DNA of 8,112 nucleotides from an uncultured Rhodanobacter sp. (GTDB lineage Bacteria; Pseudomonadota; Gammaproteobacteria; Xanthomonadales; Rhodanobacteraceae). Of the stretch, positions 5,650 to 8,112 are shown piece after piece. The notes under the pieces were generated by a model. The model saw only the letters and a program-made list of their open reading frames with translations. It ran no database searches and was not told the DNA's origin. The stretch spans positions 1-8,112 of the forward strand of contig CAIKJM010000158.1 of NCBI GenBank assembly GCA_903827735.1. Reading direction: 5' to 3'. The position numbers and the translations under genes were made by a program. The first letter of the stretch is position 1; the number at the start of each line of letters is the position of its first letter.

Positions 5650-7244
5650 TGCATCGCTTCGCTGCGCTGTACGCCGAACTCGATCGCACCGCCTCGACCC
5701 TGGCCAAACGCGAGGCCATCGCCGGCTATCTGCGCGACGCGCCCGCGGGCGACGCCGCCTGGGCGGTGTACGTGCTCGGCGGCGGCAAGCTGCGCCGGCT
5801 GGCCACCTCGACCGAACTGCGTCAGGCGCTGGCCGCCAGCACCGGCTACGCCGACTGGCTGATCGACGAAAGCTACGAGCAGGTCGGCGACCTCGCCGAA
5901 ACCATTGCGCTGATGCTGCCCGAAGGCGACGGCTCACTCGCCGACGAGCCTTTGCAGACGTGGATGGAACAAAAGCTGCCCGCGCTGGCGAAACTGGAGA
6001 GCGCTGATCGCATCGCGCAGCTGCAGGCCTGGTGGCGCGCGCTGCGTCCCGCGCAGGTGTTTCTGCTCAACAAGCTGATCACCGGCTCGCTGCGCGTCGG
6101 CGTATCGCATCGTCTGGTGGTGCAGGCAATCGCGCAGTGGTCGGGCCAGCCGACCGATCTGATCTCCCATCGCATGAGCGGCCCGTGGAAACCCGCCGCC
6201 GATGCGCTCATCGCGTTGACGCACGCCGCCGGCGACGACGAACATCTGGCCGATCGCCCCTACCCTTTTTTTCTCGCCTCGCCGCTGGAGCACGAGGTAG
6301 AAACCCTCGGCGATGTGGCCGAATGGATGGCCGAATGGAAGTGGGACGGCATCCGCGCCCAGCTGATGCGCCGCGATGGCCACGTCGGCCTGTGGTCGCG
6401 CGGTGAGGAGCGTCTGGACGGCCGCTTCCCCGAAATCGAAGGGGCCGCCGCCGCACTGAAATCCGACGGCGTCATCGACGGCGAAATCCTCGCCTGGGAT
6501 GCGCAGGAAAAATTGCCGCGCCCGTTCACCGCGCTGCAAAAACGCATCGGCAAACTGAAGCCGGGCGCCAAGCTGCTAGCCAGCGCACCCGTGTGTTTCA
6601 TGGCCTATGACCTGCTCGAGCACAACGGCAGCGATCTGCGCGAACAGCCGCTGCGCGAACGCCGCGACATGCTCGCCGCACTGATCGACGGTGTCGATCC
6701 GGCGCTGATGCTGTCGCCACCCGTGGTCGCCGACTCTTGGGCCACGCTGACCGTTGAGCGCCAGAAGTCGCGCCAGCGCCAGACCGAAGGCCTGATGCTG
6801 AAGCGGCTCGACTCGCCGTATCGCGTGGGCCGCAAGCGCGGTGACTGGTGGAAATGGAAGGTCGATCCGTACACGCTCGACGCTGTGCTGCTGTACGCGC
6901 AGCCGGGCCACGGCCGCCGCTCCGGTCTGTTTACCGACTACACCTTCGGCGTCTGGGACGGCGACACGCTGGTGCCGGTGGCCAAGGCCTATTCGGGCCT
7001 CGACGACAAGGAGATCGGCCAGCTCGACCGCTGGATTCGCGCGCACACCACCGACCGTTTTGGTCCGGTGCGCGCGGTGGAAGCCACGCACGTGTTCGAG
7101 CTCGCGTTCGAAGCGGTGCAGCTTTCCACACGGCACAAATCCGGTGTGGCCACGCGCTTTCCGCGCATCCTGCGCTGGCGCACCGACAAAGGCATAGCTG
7201 ATGCCGACAAGCTTGACGACCTCCGCCGCCTGGCGTCGGGCTGA
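5649..7244 (+). CDS. ATP-dependent DNA ligase (exonuclease/helicase-associated family)
   Basis: A 531-residue ATP-dependent DNA ligase of the TIGR04120 (PP_1105-like) type, separate from the essential NAD-dependent LigA and from LigD. Residues about 1-200 are the alpha-helical DNA-binding domain. The nucleotidyltransferase domain starts near 205. Motif I is EWKWDG, with Lys231 as the adenylated lysine. Then come SRGEERLDGRFPE (Arg251), DGEILAWD (motif III, Glu280), FMAYDLLEHNG (IIIa), EGLMLKR (motif IV, Glu380) and WWKWKVD (motif V, Lys402 and Lys404). The OB-fold domain follows from about 408 and carries RFPRILRWR (503-511) near the end. All catalytic residues are present, so it should seal nicks using ATP. 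The ATG overlaps the exonuclease stop in TGATG, and no strong ribosome site is seen, which points to translational coupling. Its last 44 nt overlap the helicase gene. Expected partners are the exonuclease and helicase of the same cassette. Confidence 0.97.
   Translation: MHRFAALYAELDRTASTLAKREAIAGYLRDAPAGDAAWAVYVLGGGKLRRLATSTELRQALAASTGYADWLIDESYEQVGDLAETIALMLPEGDGSLADEPLQTWMEQKLPALAKLESADRIAQLQAWWRALRPAQVFLLNKLITGSLRVGVSHRLVVQAIAQWSGQPTDLISHRMSGPWKPAADALIALTHAAGDDEHLADRPYPFFLASPLEHEVETLGDVAEWMAEWKWDGIRAQLMRRDGHVGLWSRGEERLDGRFPEIEGAAAALKSDGVIDGEILAWDAQEKLPRPFTALQKRIGKLKPGAKLLASAPVCFMAYDLLEHNGSDLREQPLRERRDMLAALIDGVDPALMLSPPVVADSWATLTVERQKSRQRQTEGLMLKRLDSPYRVGRKRGDWWKWKVDPYTLDAVLLYAQPGHGRRSGLFTDYTFGVWDGDTLVPVAKAYSGLDDKEIGQLDRWIRAHTTDRFGPVRAVEATHVFELAFEAVQLSTRHKSGVATRFPRILRWRTDKGIADADKLDDLRRLASG
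7188..7192 (+). promoter_or_regulatory. Ribosome binding site of the helicase gene, inside the ligase gene
   Basis: AAAGG lies 8 nt before ATG 7201, within the ligase coding sequence. An in-frame TAG at 7195-7197 closes the helicase frame immediately upstream, so 7201 is the earliest ATG possible. Confidence 0.6.
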
Positions 7245-8112
7245 AGCCCGCCTGCGCGCGTGGTTCGCCACGCTCGATCGCAAGCCCGCTGCTTTTCAGC
7301 GCGCGGCATGGAAAGCATGGGCGGAAGGCCACAACGGTTTGATCCATGCGCCCACCGGCACCGGCAAAACCCTGGCCGCGGTGGGTGGCCCGCTGATCGA
7401 CGCGGTGCTCCATCCGGCGCGTGGCCTGCAGCTGCTGTGGATCACGCCGCTGCGCTCGCTGGCCACGGACACGGCGCAGCATCTGACTACCGCGGTCGAC
7501 GCGATGGAGCTGCCGTGGCGGGTGCTTCGCCGCACCGGCGACAGCAGCAGCGCCGAGCGCGCACGGCTGCGCCGCGGCGACTGCGAGCTGCTGGTGACCA
7601 CGCCGGAGAGTCTGGCGCTGCTGCTGAGCTACCCCGATGTCGCCGAACGCTTTCGCCATCTGCGCGGTGTCGTGGTGGACGAGTGGCACGAGCTGATCGG
7701 CAACAAGCGGGGCACGCTGCTGCAGCTGGGTCTATCGCGCCTGCGCGCGTTGAAATCCGAGCTGCGCGTGTGGGGACTGTCAGCGACGCTGGGCAATCTC
7801 GACGAGGCGATGCAGACGCTCGCTGGCGACGGCGTGCTGATCGGCGGCAGCGGCAACAAGAAAATCCAGATCCAGACCGCCCTGCCCGATGCCGGCGAAC
7901 GCTTTCCCTGGGCCGGCCATCTCGGCCTGAAACAGCTGGCACGCGTGCTGCGCGCCGTGCTCGATGTGCGCTCGGCGCTGGTGTTTGCCAACACGCGGTC
8001 GCAGGCTGAGCTGTGGCATGAAGCGTTATCCGCCGTGTGGCCCGAGGCACCAGAAACGCTGGCCGTGCACCACGGTTCGATCGATCCCAAGCTGCGCTTC
8101 GCGGTGGAAGAA
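7201..8112 (+). CDS. DNA-ligase-associated DEXH-box helicase, Lhr-Core type (3' truncated by window edge)
   Basis: The frame runs without a stop from ATG 7201 to the last base, giving 304 residues; Lhr-Core proteins are roughly 800 or more, so over half is missing. Helicase motifs of superfamily 2 appear in order: a Q-motif glutamine (Gln33), Walker A APTGTGKT (50-57), motif Ia TPLRSLATD (82-90), motif Ib TTPESL (133-138), Walker B DEWH (160-163) followed by the Lhr-typical ELIGNKRG, and motif III SAT (194-196). The second RecA domain begins with LVFANTR (260-266) and VHHGSID (289-295). This matches the DNA-ligase-associated DEXH helicase family (TIGR04121-like), characterised in P. putida, as I remember, as an ATP-dependent 3'-to-5' helicase on DNA:RNA and DNA duplexes. 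The first 44 nt lie within the ligase gene in another frame. The characteristic C-terminal winged-helix and Lhr-specific domains are beyond the window, so this is probably but not provably an intact gene. Confidence 0.95.
   Translation, partial: MPTSLTTSAAWRRAEARLRAWFATLDRKPAAFQRAAWKAWAEGHNGLIHAPTGTGKTLAAVGGPLIDAVLHPARGLQLLWITPLRSLATDTAQHLTTAVDAMELPWRVLRRTGDSSSAERARLRRGDCELLVTTPESLALLLSYPDVAERFRHLRGVVVDEWHELIGNKRGTLLQLGLSRLRALKSELRVWGLSATLGNLDEAMQTLAGDGVLIGGSGNKKIQIQTALPDAGERFPWAGHLGLKQLARVLRAVLDVRSALVFANTRSQAELWHEALSAVWPEAPETLAVHHGSIDPKLRFAVEE

Noticed and set aside
4462..5937. Long minus-strand open frame (491 codons) opposite the exonuclease and the start of the ligase gene
   Set aside because: It is rich in Arg/Ala with no recognisable domain and lies opposite two well-supported genes. 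Long antisense frames are expected in high-GC coding DNA.

Overview
The window is GC-rich and densely packed, with protein-coding genes on both strands. The high GC, the spacing and the gene families fit a proteobacterium, perhaps a gammaproteobacterium of the Xanthomonadales/Rhodanobacteraceae type. That placement is an impression from composition and gene content only; no rRNA or other taxonomic marker is present.

Layout. (1) Positions 1-1596 (+) hold the C-terminal part of an M1-family zinc aminopeptidase. It is cut by the left window edge just after where the HEXXH motif should lie, and a clear intrinsic terminator follows it. (2) Positions 1679-3352 (-) form a three-gene unit, transcribed as cupin, then short-chain dehydrogenase/reductase (SDR), then carboxymuconolactone decarboxylase (CMD)-family protein. 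A LysR-type regulator is divergently transcribed at 3490-4389 (+), and a 137-bp shared control region lies between. The cupin closely matches what I remember of manganese-dependent cupin hydroxynitrile lyases, including the metal ligands. (3) Positions 4390-4641 are a 252-bp intergenic spacer. (4) Positions 4642-8112 (+) hold a translationally coupled DNA-repair cassette: ligase-associated beta-lactamase-fold exonuclease, ATP-dependent DNA ligase, and a DNA-ligase-associated DEXH helicase (Lhr-Core type) that runs off the right edge.

How the genes work together. The repair cassette is a known but lightly studied set. Established examples add a fourth gene, a ligase-associated metallophosphoesterase, usually right after the helicase and here expected just beyond the window. 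Exonuclease and ligase overlap by 1 nt (TGATG) and ligase and helicase by 44 nt, so their products are probably made together. The cupin/SDR/CMD unit looks like a small metabolic module acting on carbonyl, cyanohydrin-like or aromatic-derived compounds, controlled by the adjacent LysR protein; its substrate cannot be read from the sequence.

I saw no tRNA, rRNA, insertion sequence, CRISPR array or phage gene. The least-described part is the cupin/SDR/CMD/LysR locus. The repair cassette is the most recognisable system.
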